Shown in pieces: positions 1 to 8,604 of a stretch of DNA of 46,807 nt (the first letter of the stretch is position 1; every line of letters starts with the position of its first letter). The DNA lies in contig CAIPOI010000005.1 in NCBI GenBank assembly GCA_903866625.1, positions 80,371 to 127,177 of the forward strand, read 5' to 3'. Origin of the DNA: an uncultured archaeon. Lineage in GTDB: Archaea; Nanobdellota; Nanobdellia; Pacearchaeales; GW2011-AR1. Below the pieces are notes generated by a model. That model ran no database searches and had not been told where the DNA came from. It was given only the letters and a program-made list of their open reading frames with translations. The position numbers were made by a program, and so were the translations under genes.

Positions 1-466
1 TCATTATTTACTTCTATTTTTACATTTTCGGTTTTTATTTCTATTTTTGGAGACTCTTGTTCGTTAACCATATAGTATCTCCAAGTAATTATGCCATTCT
101 TATTAATTGGTACTGCAAAATCTTTTATCCCTCTTAGGGCTACCCTTATTACTGGAGTTTGCTCTGTGTCTACTAAGAAACCTTTTTCTCTTAGAAGCTT
201 TACTGCCTCATTTTCTTTAGGATTAAGATACTGTATAAAATTTTCAAGCATAGCTTTTTTTGATTCTAAATAATACAGCGGAGAACCTCCAACTTTCATA
301 TCACTTATTTTTATTATTCCCTCTGATGAAAGTTCTGATAAAAATGCTGAAGTGAATATAGTATTGAGGCCAACTGCTTTTGCGAGTTGAACTGGAAGTC
401 CTGGACCTTTTTCTTCAAGAGTTTTTAGTATTTTTTCTTTAGTAGCTTTTGCATCTATTCTTTCCA
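1..466 (-). CDS. Winged-helix-like protein, 3' end beyond window
   Basis: Partial gene read on the minus strand from the ATG at 466 and still open at base 1 (155 codons visible). The N-terminal 60 or so residues (start MERIDAKATKEKIL) look like a winged-helix DNA-binding unit, with a helix-turn-helix-like stretch followed by 'SSEGIIKIS' and 'YYLESKK'. The following part (LNPKENEAVKLLREKGFL) reads like a second helix-rich unit. A charged tail (EIKTENVKIEV) runs to the edge. It starts 2 nt after the endA stop, so the two are surely cotranscribed. Function unknown; a nucleic-acid-binding role is inferred from fold only. The plus-strand ORF over it is a shadow. Confidence 0.7.
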
Positions 467-468
467 TT

Positions 469-987
469 TTATGCTCTTTTCCAATTAATCTCAAAATAAG
501 TTATATCTTCTTCAGAATCTATTAGGGCAATTAAAAGAATTTTATTTGTTGAATTTGCAACTCTGGCTGATGAGCAGAATTCTTTAGTATTCATTTTATC
601 TTGAGTCGGAATTAAAATTAGGTATTTTGCATGTTCCTTTCCTGGCTTTTGACCCTTTTCATAACATCTAAAATCTGCGCCAAATTTTAATCCCTCTTTT
701 AAGATATATCCTTTTTCTCTTAAATCTCTAAAAACTAAATACTTCTTCATTAAATTCTTATGTTTTTTTAAGTATTTTCTAATTAAATCTTGGACTGTTG
801 ATTTACTTATATTTGAGATAACTTCTGCTTTTTTGGTTTCAATTAGATACAATACCTCATATAACGAATAAACTACTTTTCCATTAGAGAGTTCACCAAA
901 TCCACTTTTTTGATTTAGTGCTATGGCTAAGCTTGAATTTGAATAAAAGCTGTTATTCATTTCATAAATCTTTATTTTTTCTTCCAT
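469..987 (-). CDS. endA: tRNA-splicing endonuclease EndA
   Basis: 172 residues, the length of the homotetrameric archaeal tRNA-intron endonuclease, which cuts both strands of bulge-helix-bulge motifs in pre-tRNA. The N-terminal domain (to about residue 80) includes the typical 'YEVLYLIE' helix. The C-terminal nuclease domain runs from 'YLVFRDLREKGY' to the 'FEINW' end. The catalytic triad is visible as Tyr109 (GADFRCYEKG), His119 (GKEHAKYL) and Lys149 (NSTNKILL). A TATA-like box at 1014-1021 lies about 27 nt before the ATG, so the mRNA is probably leaderless. Its substrates are present in this window: tRNA-Arg (16492-16605) and tRNA-Asn (32011-32097). Confidence 0.95.
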   Translation of the reverse strand: MEEKIKIYEMNNSFYSNSSLAIALNQKSGFGELSNGKVVYSLYEVLYLIETKKAEVISNISKSTVQDLIRKYLKKHKNLMKKYLVFRDLREKGYILKEGLKFGADFRCYEKGQKPGKEHAKYLILIPTQDKMNTKEFCSSARVANSTNKILLIALIDSEEDITYFEINWKRA

Positions 988-1013
988 ATTCTTAAAACAC
1001 GAGTTAGAAAAAA

Positions 1014-1021
1014 TATTTAAA
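1014..1021. promoter_or_regulatory. Self-complementary TATA box upstream of endA
   Basis: TATTTAAA is its own reverse complement. On the minus strand it sits 27 nt before the endA ATG at 987, the usual archaeal TATA-to-start spacing in this window. On the plus strand it would place a transcript start near 1043, so it could fire both ways. Confidence 0.55.
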
Positions 1022-1127
1022 CCTATGGTTTCTTAGTTTTCTATGCAAAAGCTAGCACAAACATTAGTTCTGGGATTAGTGTTAGTCATGACTCTCTTAT
1101 AAAAGAGTCATTTATTTTTCTTATAAA

Positions 1128-1451
1128 ATGGATGATTATTATGTTTTCTATGATAGGGTTCCAAAAACCGCACAATTTTTTAGCATTAAGCCCGAGGAGT
1201 CTATAGCTATTCCGCGACATGTTAGATATGACATTATTCGAGATAGATTGACTGGAAACGATATTGGGATTGCAGTTTATAATGGTAGTGCGCCTTCAGG
1301 GTTTAGAAGTCATATAAGTTCCTCTGCTTGGGTATTCTGGAAAGTTGGAAGTCTTGTAAATCCTGTTGTTAGGGCTTTTCCAGAGATTCCTCATGGGGGA
1401 AATATAATTTTAGACTCACGAGGAAATAATTTAAAAACCGGAGTTTCTTAA
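1128..1451 (+). CDS. Hypothetical 107-residue protein
   Basis: Family not recognised. The protein starts MDDYYVFYDRVPKTAQFF and is rich in beta-prone and aromatic residues, with 'RHVRYDIIRDRLTG' and a glycine-rich 'PHGGNIILDSRGNN' tail; no signal peptide or membrane segment. A TATA-like TTATAAAA at 1098-1105 lies about 25 nt before the ATG, inside an 8-bp inverted repeat (1088-1111). The stop is 18 nt before the leuS ATG, so it is probably the first gene of a leuS transcript. Confidence 0.65.
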   Translation: MDDYYVFYDRVPKTAQFFSIKPEESIAIPRHVRYDIIRDRLTGNDIGIAVYNGSAPSGFRSHISSSAWVFWKVGSLVNPVVRAFPEIPHGGNIILDSRGNNLKTGVS

Positions 1452-1469
1452 CTGAATGAGAATAGCGAT

Positions 1470-4412
1470 ATGGTAACCAAAAAGAAAGTTGAGCAGAAAA
1501 TAGAACAAAAACAAGAATCTAATAAATTAGACTTTTCAGTTATAGAGAAAAAGTGGCAAGAAGCTTGGGAAAAAAGCAGGGTGTTTGAAGTTTCTGAAGA
1601 TCTTAAAAGAAAAAAATTTTATGTGCTTGAAATGTTTCCCTACCCTTCTGGTGCTGGAATTCATATGGGTCACGCTTTTAATTATACTATTGGTGATATT
1701 TTTGCTAGATTCAAGAGGATGAATGGTTTTAATGTTCTTTATCCTATGGGTTATGACTCTTTAGGATTGCCCGCTGAAAACGCTGCTATAAAAAATAAAA
1801 CTCATCCAGAAGATTATACTCACAAGTCTATTGCTAATTTTATAAAACAACAAAAAACTCTTGGACTTAGTTATGATTGGTCTAGGCAAATTAACACTGC
1901 TAACCCTGAATACTACAAATGGGATCAGTGGATTTTCTTAAAGATGTTTGAAAAAGGTTTGGTTTATGAGAAAGAAGCGTCTGTTAATTGGTGTTCTAGT
2001 TGTAAAACTATAATTTCTAATGAACAAGCTCAGGGAGGAAAATGTGAAAGATGCGGTACTAAAATTGAAATAAGGCAAATGAAACAACTTTTTTTGAGAA
2101 TTACAGATTACGCTGATAGGCTTCTTGAGGGTCATAAAAAACTTAATTGGCCTGAAAAAACAATCGCTATGCAGAAAAATTGGATTGGCAAGAGTTATGG
2201 AACTGAGATTAAATTTGGAATAAATGGCGAATATTGGAATGTATTTACAACAAGACCAGATACGCTTTTCGGAGTAACATTTATGGTTGTTTCTGCTCAG
2301 CATCCAAAATTGGATAAGCTTGTAACAAAAGAGCAGAGAAAAGAAGTCGATAAATTCTTGAAAAAGCTTAAGTCTGTTTCTGAAAAAGAATTGGAATCTC
2401 TTGAAAAAGAAGGAGTTTTTACAGGAAGTTATGCTATTAATCCTGTAACAGGAGATAAAGTTCCGGTTTATGCAGGAAATTTTGTTGTAGCAGATTATGC
2501 TGGCGGCATGGTTATGGCTGTTCCAGCACATGATCAAAGGGATTTTGAATTTGCAAAGAAGTATAAGATAAAAATTAAACAGGTGATTGAACCCCTATAC
2601 GAATCTACAGATGGTTTTGATGCATTTCATAAAACTGAACCAAAAATAGATAAAGAAGTAGTAGTTGCTATAATCAAAAATCCAAAGAATCTAAAATACC
2701 TTTGTTTGAAATGGAAGAAAAATTCTTGGAAAACTTTTGTGAGTGGGGGGATAGAGAAGGATGAAGATGTTTTAACTGCAGCAAGAAGAGAAATTGAAGA
2801 GGAAACAGGTTATACTGACTTAAAATTTATTAAGACTCTTCCTGGGAAAGTTCATACAAGAATATATCATAATTTGAAAAAAGAAAATCGTGAAGCTCAT
2901 ATGAGTTCTATTTATTTTGAATTAAATAGCGACAAAAGAAAAGAAATCTCCAAGGAAGAGAATGAACTTCACGAAATATTATGGTTAACTGATAATGATG
3001 TAGAAAAATTAGGCATAGACGAAGATATCAAATTAATATGGGCACAATTTAAACAAGAAACGGCGTATACGGGGGAAGGATATGTAACTAATTCTCCGGG
3101 GTTTAATGGATTAAATAATGAAGAAGCTAAGAAAAAAATAACTGATTGGTTGATTAGCAAGAAACTTGGAAGAAAAGTTGTGAACTATAAACTTAAAGAT
3201 TGGAGTGTTGCAAGACAAAGATATTGGGGAACACCAATACCTCTTGTTCATTGTGATAAATGTGGATTAGTTCCTGTTCCTGAAAAGGATTTACCTGTAA
3301 AACTTCCTGAAAAAGTAAAATTTGGAGAAGGCAATCCCTTGCTTACTAATAAAGAGTGGTTGGATGTCAAATGTCCTAAATGTGGGGGAAAAGCACATAG
3401 AGAAGCAAATACTATGGATACTTTTGTAAACTCTTCCTGGTATTTTTTAAGATATTGTGATTCTCATAATACTAAAGAAATATTTGATAAAAAGAAAGTA
3501 AAATATTGGATGCCCATAGATTTGTATATTGGTGGAGCTGAGCATGCTTGTATGCATTTAATCTATTGTAGATTTTATACTATGTTTTTACATGATTTGG
3601 GTTTAATAGATTTTGATGAACCTGCTCCAAGATTATTTCATCAGGGCATGATTAATGGTTATGACGGGCAGAGAATGTCAAAATCAAAAGGTAATGGGGT
3701 AGAACCTTTAGAAACTATGAAAAAATATGGAGTGGATACGACTCGATTTTATCTTATGTCTGAAGCTTCTCCAGATAAGGGATTTAATTGGAATGATTCC
3801 GGAATTCAAGGTTCTTTAAGAATTATTAATAAAGTTTTGACAATTTTAGATAATCTAAAATTTGGAAGAGATAGCAAAGAATTAGAAGTTAAACTCAATA
3901 ATTCTATAAAAAGTATAACCGAACAAATTGAAAATTTAGATTATAGAAAATCTACAATTGAGCTTAGAGAGTTATTTGATTTAATTGCTCAGCAAAAAGA
4001 AATTTCAAAGGAAAGTTTTGTAAGTGCTATTAAACTTTTAGCTCCATTTTGTCCTCATATTGCTGAAGAGATTTGGCAGAAGATTGGAATGAATAAGTCT
4101 GGGAAAGATTTTATTTCTCTTGCTTCATGGCCAAAATATGATGAGAAGAAATTAAAATTACAAGAAGATAGTTTAAGTATAGAAGAAAAGATGATTGGTT
4201 ATGTTAAATCTATTACAGATAAGTTTCCAGATAAAAAAAATGTTTATCTTTATGTTATGCCGTTTGAACTTGGAAAGATTAAAGCAGAAAGAATAAGTAA
4301 AGCCATAGGTAAAATGGTAGATATCTGGGCAGTTAATAATAAGGCTAAGTTTGATCCAAATAATAGGGCTAGTAAAGCAAGACCGGGTATGCCTGGAGTT
4401 TATTTGGAGTAG
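1470..4412 (+). CDS. leuS: Leucyl-tRNA synthetase (bacterial type) with inserted Nudix domain
   Basis: Charges tRNA-Leu. 980 residues, about 110 longer than ordinary bacterial LeuRS. Class I signatures: HMGH at 65-68 and RMSKS at 735-739. Two zinc-ribbon Cys pairs flank the catalytic core (about 175/178 with 192/195, and 595/598 with 635/638). The CP1 editing domain has the Thr-rich FTTRPDT (259-265) and VPAHDQRD (351-358). Between the editing domain's VIEPLYES (about 373-380) and TGEGYVTNSPGF (about 534-545) lies an extra block of some 140 residues holding a complete Nudix box (GGIEKDE...REIEEETGY, 426-448). The sequence around HMGH and the editing motifs is bacterial in type, unlike archaeal LeuRS, so transfer from bacteria is likely. 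The basic N-terminal tail of about 20 residues is also unusual. Confidence 0.95.
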   Translation: MVTKKKVEQKIEQKQESNKLDFSVIEKKWQEAWEKSRVFEVSEDLKRKKFYVLEMFPYPSGAGIHMGHAFNYTIGDIFARFKRMNGFNVLYPMGYDSLGLPAENAAIKNKTHPEDYTHKSIANFIKQQKTLGLSYDWSRQINTANPEYYKWDQWIFLKMFEKGLVYEKEASVNWCSSCKTIISNEQAQGGKCERCGTKIEIRQMKQLFLRITDYADRLLEGHKKLNWPEKTIAMQKNWIGKSYGTEIKFGINGEYWNVFTTRPDTLFGVTFMVVSAQHPKLDKLVTKEQRKEVDKFLKKLKSVSEKELESLEKEGVFTGSYAINPVTGDKVPVYAGNFVVADYAGGMVMAVPAHDQRDFEFAKKYKIKIKQVIEPLYESTDGFDAFHKTEPKIDKEVVVAIIKNPKNLKYLCLKWKKNSWKTFVSGGIEKDEDVLTAARREIEEETGYTDLKFIKTLPGKVHTRIYHNLKKENREAHMSSIYFELNSDKRKEISKEENELHEILWLTDNDVEKLGIDEDIKLIWAQFKQETAYTGEGYVTNSPGFNGLNNEEAKKKITDWLISKKLGRKVVNYKLKDWSVARQRYWGTPIPLVHCDKCGLVPVPEKDLPVKLPEKVKFGEGNPLLTNKEWLDVKCPKCGGKAHREANTMDTFVNSSWYFLRYCDSHNTKEIFDKKKVKYWMPIDLYIGGAEHACMHLIYCRFYTMFLHDLGLIDFDEPAPRLFHQGMINGYDGQRMSKSKGNGVEPLETMKKYGVDTTRFYLMSEASPDKGFNWNDSGIQGSLRIINKVLTILDNLKFGRDSKELEVKLNNSIKSITEQIENLDYRKSTIELRELFDLIAQQKEISKESFVSAIKLLAPFCPHIAEEIWQKIGMNKSGKDFISLASWPKYDEKKLKLQEDSLSIEEKMIGYVKSITDKFPDKKNVYLYVMPFELGKIKAERISKAIGKMVDIWAVNNKAKFDPNNRASKARPGMPGVYLE

Positions 4413-4443
4413 GATTTAAAAAGATAAATCTCCTTTACTATAT

Positions 4444-4962
4444 ATGGCGTTTAAACAACTTCATCCTGGTGCAAAGTGGTTATTTAGAATTAGCAGTTTT
4501 TTCGGTTGGCTTTTCTTTATGATATTTTTCTCAATCTGGGCTGGAAGTTTTTTAGCCGGATTCATTGGAGTTTCTTTTGCAGGAGTTATTACTTATCTTA
4601 TTTTAATTATTGTTATTTTGGTGGTATTAGTAGAAGTTTATACTCGATTAGCTTATCATTTTTGGATGTATGAGTTTACAGATAGTCAACTTAAAATAGA
4701 AAGAGGGATTATTTGGAAAAGATATTCTAATATTCCTTATGAAAGAGTTCAAAATGTAGATATAACTCGAGGGATAATTGCAAGATTATGTGGTTTTTCT
4801 ACAGTGAATATACAAACTGCGGGTTATTCTGCAATGTCAAATAACCGTGCTGGTGCTTGGGCAGAGGGATATATTCCTGCTGTTCCGGTTAAAGAAGCTG
4901 AAAAAATCCGAGATTTTTTGATAAAGAAGATTAGTAAGAAAGGAAGAGCACAGGGATTATAA
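4444..4962 (+). CDS. Membrane protein with bacterial PH-like (bPH2/YdbS) domain
   Basis: 172 residues. Two long hydrophobic segments at about 13-40 and 45-68 form a membrane anchor. They are followed by the bPH2 (DUF304-type) domain, recognisable by 'IKIERGIIWKR'-like strands and 'IPYERVQNVDITRG...GFSTVNIQTAG'. The family is membrane-anchored and its molecular role is not settled. TATA box GATTTAAA at 4413-4420 gives a leaderless start. The gene follows leuS but has its own promoter. Confidence 0.8.
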   Translation: MAFKQLHPGAKWLFRISSFFGWLFFMIFFSIWAGSFLAGFIGVSFAGVITYLILIIVILVVLVEVYTRLAYHFWMYEFTDSQLKIERGIIWKRYSNIPYERVQNVDITRGIIARLCGFSTVNIQTAGYSAMSNNRAGAWAEGYIPAVPVKEAEKIRDFLIKKISKKGRAQGL

Positions 4963-4993
4963 TAATTTAAATAGTCTAAAATTATGTATTAAT

Positions 4994-5746
4994 ATGGTCG
5001 ATTTTGCAGAACTCAAAAAATTCTTTTTGTTTAATCTTATTGGGAGTTTAATTATTTGTGCTTTAGTCGCAGTCGTTACAGTTTTAATCGGTAGTTTTAA
5101 TGAAGTTACAGGTAGAGTATTATTTACTTTGGCTATGGTAGTTGTTCATTCTTTAGTTAGTTTAGCATTTATTTGGGATAATGAAAAGCAAAATACTTTT
5201 GAAAGATTGGCTTTTTTTATTAATGTTTTATTTATTCTTATAGTTGTTAGTTTTGTTACATCTATATTTGGAATTTGGAAAATAATTCCTGGAGACATTG
5301 TTGGTCAGCTTTATGCAACTTATTTTATAATTGCTTTTGCATCTTTGCACGGAGATATTCTTTCTAAAGCACTTAATAAAGAAGCTTATATAGATGTCAT
5401 AGTCTATATCAATTATTTATTTATGGTTGTGGTGGTTTTAATGCTTCAGCCAATAGTTTATTTGAATGATGCAACAAAAGTTTTAGGCGAGTTCTATTTT
5501 AGGGTTTTAGCCGCAATGGGTATAATTGATGGAACTCTTAGCGTACTTACTATTATATTCTATAAACTGTATATGAATAAACACCCTAAAGTTGAAAGCG
5601 TTTTATTAAATTCTTCTGAAAATTCGGTGGGAAGTCAAGAAGTTAAAAAGAAAGGATTAAGTATTTGGGTTTGGATTTTAATTGTTTACTTAGTTTTTCA
5701 GATTATTGCTCCGCTTTTGTTTTTTGCTTCTAGTTTTTTATATTAG
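4994..5746 (+). CDS. Polytopic membrane protein, unknown
   Basis: 250 residues, about six to seven hydrophobic segments (near 10-35, 38-60, 72-95, 102-118, 132-152, 165-190 and 222-248). No motif I recognise. The loop after about residue 192 (NKHPKVESVLLNSSENS) is soluble and polar. TATA-like ATTTAAAT at 4964-4971 is about 26 nt before the ATG, so it has its own promoter although the previous gene ends only 31 nt away. Convergent with alaS (25-nt gap). Confidence 0.7.
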   Translation: MVDFAELKKFFLFNLIGSLIICALVAVVTVLIGSFNEVTGRVLFTLAMVVVHSLVSLAFIWDNEKQNTFERLAFFINVLFILIVVSFVTSIFGIWKIIPGDIVGQLYATYFIIAFASLHGDILSKALNKEAYIDVIVYINYLFMVVVVLMLQPIVYLNDATKVLGEFYFRVLAAMGIIDGTLSVLTIIFYKLYMNKHPKVESVLLNSSENSVGSQEVKKKGLSIWVWILIVYLVFQIIAPLLFFASSFLY

Positions 5747-5771
5747 TATATTATTAGAACTAAAGATATTT

Positions 5772-7568
5772 TTATTCTAAACTAGCTTTTATTCTTCTTA
5801 TTCCAGCCGCACTTGATTCTTCCTTAAGAATTTTAAACTTTCCAAGATTATCTGTTCTTTCAACATGTGGGCCTGTGCAAATTTCTTTGCTAACAATATT
5901 CTTTTTATCGCCTATAGTAAAAACACAAACTTTTTCAGGGTATTTTGTTCCGAATTCTGCTTGAGCACCATATTTTAACGCTTTTTCTAGTTGCATTTCT
6001 TCTTTTATTACCGGAATTTTCTTTTTTATCTTATCATTTACCCATTCTTCTACTTTCTTTATTTCTTCTTCAGTCAATTTTCTAGGGAAGTTAAAATCAA
6101 ATCTTAATCTTTCCGGATTGATATTAGATCCTTTTTGTTTTATTTCTTTATCTTTCAATACCTCTCTTAGTGCTTCATTTAATAAGTGCGTAGCGGTATG
6201 AAGCTTGGTAGTTTTTTCAGAATTATCTGCTAGTCCTGATTTGAAAGTTCCTGCACTTGCTGTTCTGCTTAGTTCTTGATGCTTTGAGTTTTCAGCTTCA
6301 AAACTTTTTATATCTACTTTTATCTTTTTTTCATCTGCTAATTCTTTAGTCATCTCTATTGGAAAACCATAACTTTGATATAACAAGAAAGCTTCTTTAC
6401 CTGATAGTTCTTTTTTATCCTTGACTAGCTTTTCAAATTCTCTTAAGCCTGATTCTAATGTTTTTCTAAACTTTTCTTCTTCTTTTTCTAGCTCTTGAAT
6501 AATATTATTTTGATTATTTATTAGTTCTTCATAAGTTGATTTATAAATTTCTATTATGGGTCTTACTAAATTTTTTGTAAAACTATTTTTTATCTCTAAA
6601 ATGTTTCCATATCTTACTGCTCTACGTATTAGTCTTCTTAGAACATATCCTCTTTCAGTATTAGAAGGAATTACACCATCAGAAATTATGAAAACTGCTG
6701 CCTTTATGTGGTCTGCTATTATTCTCATCTCTTTTCTATTGTTTTCATACTTTTTTCTAGAAAGTTTTTCAATTTCAGTTATTAGGGGTTGCCAAATGGA
6801 GGTTAGGTAATTATCATCAAAACCATTTAATACCGCAAGAGTTCTTTCAACTCCCCCTCCAAAATCAATATTCTTTTGTTTTGCGAGATTAAACTTCTCC
6901 TCTTTATCTTTTACGTATTGCATTAAAACATCATTACCTATCTCTACCCATTTTTTATTTGATGGATCAAATTTTTTTGGAGCTTTTTCCTTTCCTGTCC
7001 AAAAAAATTGTTCTGTGCAAGGACCACAAGGACCAACATTACCTGCTGGACCCCACCAGTTGTTATCTGATTCTAAAACTCCGCCCTCTAAAAATGCAAT
7101 TCTCTCTTTTGATATACCTAAAGAATTCCAAACACTTGCAGCTTCATCATCTTTTGGAATTTGAGGAATTCTTTTATCGCCACCAAAAACAGTTACAGCA
7201 TAATTCTCTAAAGGAATTCCTAAGATTTTTGTATGAAACTCAAAGGTCATTTTTATTGCTTCTTCTTTAAAATAATCTCCAAGACTCCAATTGCCAAGCA
7301 TTTCAAAAAAGGTATGATGTACTTCATCTCCTACTGACTCAATATCCCCAGTTCTTATGCACTTTTGAACATCACATAATCTTTTTCCAAGAGGGTGTGG
7401 TTGTCCTAATAGAAAAGGTACCAGTGGATGCATACCTGCTGTTGTAAACAAAACTGTAGGGTCATTAGCGGGAACCAAACTAGAACTAGGAATCTCTTTA
7501 TGATTTCTGCTCTTAAAAAAATCAATATATGCTTTAATTAACTGTTCTCTTGTTTTAACTGCTTTCAT
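5772..7568 (-). CDS. alaS: Alanyl-tRNA synthetase, short form lacking the C-Ala domain
   Basis: Charges tRNA-Ala. 598 residues against about 870-900 for ordinary AlaRS. The class II catalytic core is complete (LFTTAGMHPLVPFL near 40-55; VHHTFFEMLGNWSLGDYFKE near 83-102; GGGVERTL near 235). The tRNA-recognition helical part follows, then the editing domain with zinc ligands HTATH (near 455-460) and CTGPH (near 570). The protein stops about 30 residues later, so the DHHA1/C-Ala domain that normally follows is missing. The sequence is bacterial in type; similarly short AlaRS forms are known in candidate-phyla bacteria, so a transfer from that direction is plausible. TATA-like ATTTAAAT at 7591-7598. 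Confidence 0.93.
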   Translation of the reverse strand: MKAVKTREQLIKAYIDFFKSRNHKEIPSSSLVPANDPTVLFTTAGMHPLVPFLLGQPHPLGKRLCDVQKCIRTGDIESVGDEVHHTFFEMLGNWSLGDYFKEEAIKMTFEFHTKILGIPLENYAVTVFGGDKRIPQIPKDDEAASVWNSLGISKERIAFLEGGVLESDNNWWGPAGNVGPCGPCTEQFFWTGKEKAPKKFDPSNKKWVEIGNDVLMQYVKDKEEKFNLAKQKNIDFGGGVERTLAVLNGFDDNYLTSIWQPLITEIEKLSRKKYENNRKEMRIIADHIKAAVFIISDGVIPSNTERGYVLRRLIRRAVRYGNILEIKNSFTKNLVRPIIEIYKSTYEELINNQNNIIQELEKEEEKFRKTLESGLREFEKLVKDKKELSGKEAFLLYQSYGFPIEMTKELADEKKIKVDIKSFEAENSKHQELSRTASAGTFKSGLADNSEKTTKLHTATHLLNEALREVLKDKEIKQKGSNINPERLRFDFNFPRKLTEEEIKKVEEWVNDKIKKKIPVIKEEMQLEKALKYGAQAEFGTKYPEKVCVFTIGDKKNIVSKEICTGPHVERTDNLGKFKILKEESSAAGIRRIKASLE

Positions 7569-7609
7569 AAAAAATTAAGGTTTAGAACTAATTTAAATCT
7601 TTTGTTTAA

Positions 7610-7972
7610 TTAACCTAATCTGGCTAATTTTTCCTGTATCTCTTGTAATTGTGCTTGAATATCTTTTTTCTTACTTTCTTTTTGAATATTTTGGATTCTG
7701 TTTTGCTGTTTCTTTAGTGGTTTTTCTTCTAATAGATTCATCTCGATTAGTTCTTCTTTTGGAAGATCCTGGTCTATACTCAAAAGCATCTTTTCTGCTT
7801 CTTCTAAGTCTTTTTTTACCTTTAATTTTAGAGTGAACTCTGTCTTTCTTAAAGAACTATGCTGTCTTGCATGCTGAATTGTTTCAAGAAGACTCTTTTC
7901 TAATAGTAAAATTTCTCTTTTAAGGTTTAGTGCTTGATTTCGTTCTAGCTTAACATAGACGCTGCCTGCCAT
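7610..7972 (-). CDS. Coiled-coil protein, unknown
   Basis: 120 residues from the ATG at 7972 (MAGSVYVKLERNQALNLK). An upstream in-frame ATG would overlap the previous gene by 29 bases and is less likely. After a short N-terminal strand nearly the whole protein is heptad-rich, charged helix (REILLLEKSLLETIQHAR; QAQLQEIQEKLARLG). It begins 1 nt after the stop of the next gene upstream, which is also coiled-coil, so the two products may form a complex. No known function. Confidence 0.65.
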   Translation of the reverse strand: MAGSVYVKLERNQALNLKREILLLEKSLLETIQHARQHSSLRKTEFTLKLKVKKDLEEAEKMLLSIDQDLPKEELIEMNLLEEKPLKKQQNRIQNIQKESKKKDIQAQLQEIQEKLARLG

Positions 7973-7973
7973 T

Positions 7974-8471
7974 TTAAATCCTGCTAAATAATGAAGAATC
8001 AATATTTGCGACTTTTTCTTTTATTATTTGTACTTCTTGTTCCCACTCTTTCAATTCTCTGTCCTCTTTTTCTTTTATCTCTTTTATTTGCTTAATTGAG
8101 TCATCTATATCGCTTATTTTTTCTTTTATTTCTGAGAATTTCGCTAATGCTTCTTTAAATTTATCTATTTTTATAAAAATTGGCTCTTTTTCAGAGATTA
8201 TTTGTTTTTGCTCGGGAACTTCTTCTAGCTCATCCATTTCTATGGTTTTCCTTGCATCTTTTTGGTTAAATCCCACATTGCTTTTTATTGCTTGTAATCC
8301 TATAGAGTTACCAGTTATGTTTTCAGGTAGTTTTGGAAGTGGTTGAAAACTTTCGGGTTGTTCATTTCCCTCTGAATTTGGAAGTTCGGGTAATCTTACT
8401 TCCGGAAGATTTGATAACTTTTCTGGCAGCTCTTTTTTCTCTGCTTCTTTATTTCTATTGAAAAAACTCAT
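7974..8471 (-). CDS. Proline-rich/coiled-coil protein, unknown
   Basis: 165 residues in two parts. Residues 1-60 are low complexity, with repeated LPE/LPxLP-like pieces (PEVRLPELPNSEG, QPLPKLPENI). Residues about 95-165 are a charged coiled coil (KFKEALAKFSEIKEKISDID ... ELKEWEQEVQIIKEKV). It shares an operon with the coiled-coil gene at 7610-7972. The layout of a disordered proline-rich tail plus coiled coil suggests a scaffold or adaptor, but that is inference. Confidence 0.65.
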   Translation of the reverse strand: MSFFNRNKEAEKKELPEKLSNLPEVRLPELPNSEGNEQPESFQPLPKLPENITGNSIGLQAIKSNVGFNQKDARKTIEMDELEEVPEQKQIISEKEPIFIKIDKFKEALAKFSEIKEKISDIDDSIKQIKEIKEKEDRELKEWEQEVQIIKEKVANIDSSLFSRI

Positions 8472-8604
8472 TTTAAAAATATCCTTGGTGATCCTCTTTA
8501 TTATTTATTTTAAGATTTTGGTGTTTTTAAATGTTGCTTTGAATTTCCGTATATTTGGGTATTTACGAAGAGTTTTTAAAGTTGATTTTTATTAGATTTT
8601 TATC

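Noticed and set aside
91-273. Plus-strand ORF of 60 codons.
   Set aside because: It lies antisense to the partial winged-helix gene that has a good start next to endA and an uninterrupted frame; composition is that of a shadow.
1043-1102. A 19-codon ORF (hydrophobic, MQKLAQTLVLGLVLVMTLL) about 25 nt after a TATA-like box.
   Set aside because: The TATA box is palindromic and more simply serves endA on the other strand; the peptide is very short and its codons run into the inverted repeat around the next promoter. Kept only as a possibility.
1938-2537. Long minus-strand ORF (199 codons) within leuS.
   Set aside because: It is antisense to conserved LeuRS catalytic and editing motifs; AT-rich codon use yields such shadows.
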